From: Gallionella sp. UBA4737
GTDB lineage: Bacteria; Pseudomonadota; Gammaproteobacteria; Burkholderiales; Gallionellaceae
DNA: 5,317 nucleotides
Assembly: GCA_002403995.1 (NCBI GenBank)
Contig: DHIV01000001.1
Span: 5,242-10,558 of the forward strand
Direction of reading: 5' to 3'
Shown here: positions 4,819 to 5,317 of the stretch, one piece after another
How the letters are laid out: each line of letters opens with the position of its first letter
How positions within the stretch are numbered: position 1 is the first letter of the stretch
Made by a program: the position numbers and the translations under genes
Notes under the pieces: model-generated
The model's input: only the letters and a program-made list of their open reading frames with translations
Databases searched by the model: none
What the model was told of the DNA's origin: nothing

Positions 4819-5317
4819 TTAGCTGATTGTGCTGTGCATTGCCTTCGCCACCACCTCACGGGTCAGGTGCGGGGCGAACAATTCGATGAAGTCGTAAGTG
4901 TAGCCGCGCAGGTATTCGTTCTTGCGTATCGCGATGCGCGTGGTGCTGGGCTTGAACAGATGCCCTGTGTCCATCATGCGCAGATGCTTGTCTCGCTCGG
5001 GGATGAAGGCCATCTTCGCCAGTATCCCTATACCTAATCCCAATTCCACATAAGTCTTGATCACATCCGCATCGATCGCGGTCAGCGCGATGTTGGGCTG
5101 GATGTTGGCCGCTTCGAACGCGGCGTTGATCTTGTTGCGTCCGGCGAAGGCGAAGTCGTAGGTGATGATCGGGTATTGCGCGATCTTTGCCAGTGTCAGT
5201 TTCTTCTCTGCCAGTAGCGGGTGCTTGAGCGGCGCGATCACGCAATGGTTCCATTCGTAGCAGGGCAAGGTGATCAGTTCGTCATACAGCGCGAGGCTTT
5301 CGGTGGCGATGCCGATG
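4819..5317 (-). CDS. cysB: CysB-like LysR-family transcriptional regulator, C-terminal part (5' end beyond window)
   Basis: CysB is the LysR-type activator of sulfate assimilation and cysteine biosynthesis genes, responding to N-acetylserine. The visible 165 codons cover the second half of the effector-binding domain. IGIATESLALYDELITLPCY, then EWNHCVI, HPLL, AQYPIITYDFAFAGRNKINA, and the hallmark DADVIKTYVELGLGIGILAK match enterobacterial CysB closely in pattern. RKNEYLRGYTYDFIELFAPH and LTREVVAKAMH follow, with stop TAA 4821-4819. The frame is open through the right edge, so an apparent start at 5268 (a TTG) is really an internal leucine. The DNA-binding helix-turn-helix lies outside the window. 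It ends soon after the last conserved helix, without the longer C-terminal tail of E. coli CysB. A paralogue such as Cbl is possible but less likely. Convergent to hsdR. Confidence 0.9.
   Translation of the reverse strand, partial: IGIATESLALYDELITLPCYEWNHCVIAPLKHPLLAEKKLTLAKIAQYPIITYDFAFAGRNKINAAFEAANIQPNIALTAIDADVIKTYVELGLGIGILAKMAFIPERDKHLRMMDTGHLFKPSTTRIAIRKNEYLRGYTYDFIELFAPHLTREVVAKAMHSTIS
4834..4929. repeat. Intact partner of the cysB 3'-end direct repeat
   Basis: This is the 3' end of the cysB-like gene that aligns gap-free with 4017-4112 (offset 817 bp, about 10 differences). The two copies are direct repeats and bracket 721 bp containing the unknown plus-strand tail, the 85-bp palindrome and the hicBA remnant. 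The identity starts within a few codons of the cysB stop, as expected for insertion or recombination at a gene's 3' end. Confidence 0.8.

Noticed and set aside
4819..5268. A short complete gene starting at 5268
   Set aside because: The start is a TTG that corresponds to a leucine in the conserved CysB segment LPCYEWN, and the frame continues with matching CysB residues to the window edge.

Overview
The window looks like a chromosomal accessory (defence-type) segment of a proteobacterium, most likely a betaproteobacterium. The pointers are a cysB-like gene at the right edge, high GC content, and two dispersed palindromic repeats of a style common in beta- and gammaproteobacterial genomes. The host assignment is inference; no rRNA or tRNA is present to fix it.

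Left part (1-3918, plus strand): the distal part of a type I restriction-modification locus. It opens with the last ~65 codons of hsdS (specificity subunit). An AT-rich gap of 87 bp follows, holding a promoter-like sequence inside a perfect 11-bp inverted repeat. Next comes a complete Fic-family gene (383 aa), with an intact Fic motif, an N-terminal class II-type inhibitory motif and a C-terminal winged-helix-like region. Only 8 bp after the Fic stop is hsdR (823 aa), the restriction/translocation subunit, with a PD-(D/E)xK nuclease region and a full set of SF2 helicase motifs. hsdM is presumably upstream, outside the window. hsdS provides DNA recognition and hsdR provides ATP-driven translocation and cleavage. 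Fic could be a co-regulated effector or regulator, or simply cargo.

A notable feature inside hsdR is a ~110-bp palindromic repeat at 2072-2181. It is read through in frame between helicase motifs I and Ia and adds about 40 residues.

Right part (3919-4818): a degraded junction region. It contains, in order, a 96-bp degenerate copy of the 3' end of cysB (4017-4112), a short plus-strand Trp/Lys-rich reading frame that may be the tail of a truncated gene (4113-4223), an 85-bp nested palindrome (4241-4325), a broken hicA toxin gene (about 4330-4529, minus) and an intact hicB antitoxin gene (4528-4734, minus) with a strong ribosome binding site. hicA lacks a usable start codon and has an internal frameshift that removes the region of its conserved catalytic histidine, so hicB appears to be an orphan antitoxin.

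Right edge (4819-5317, minus strand): the C-terminal 165 codons of a CysB-like LysR-family regulator that continues beyond the window. Its 3' end is the full-length partner of the duplicated fragment at 4017-4112, so the hicBA remnant and the palindrome sit between direct repeats of the cysB 3' end.
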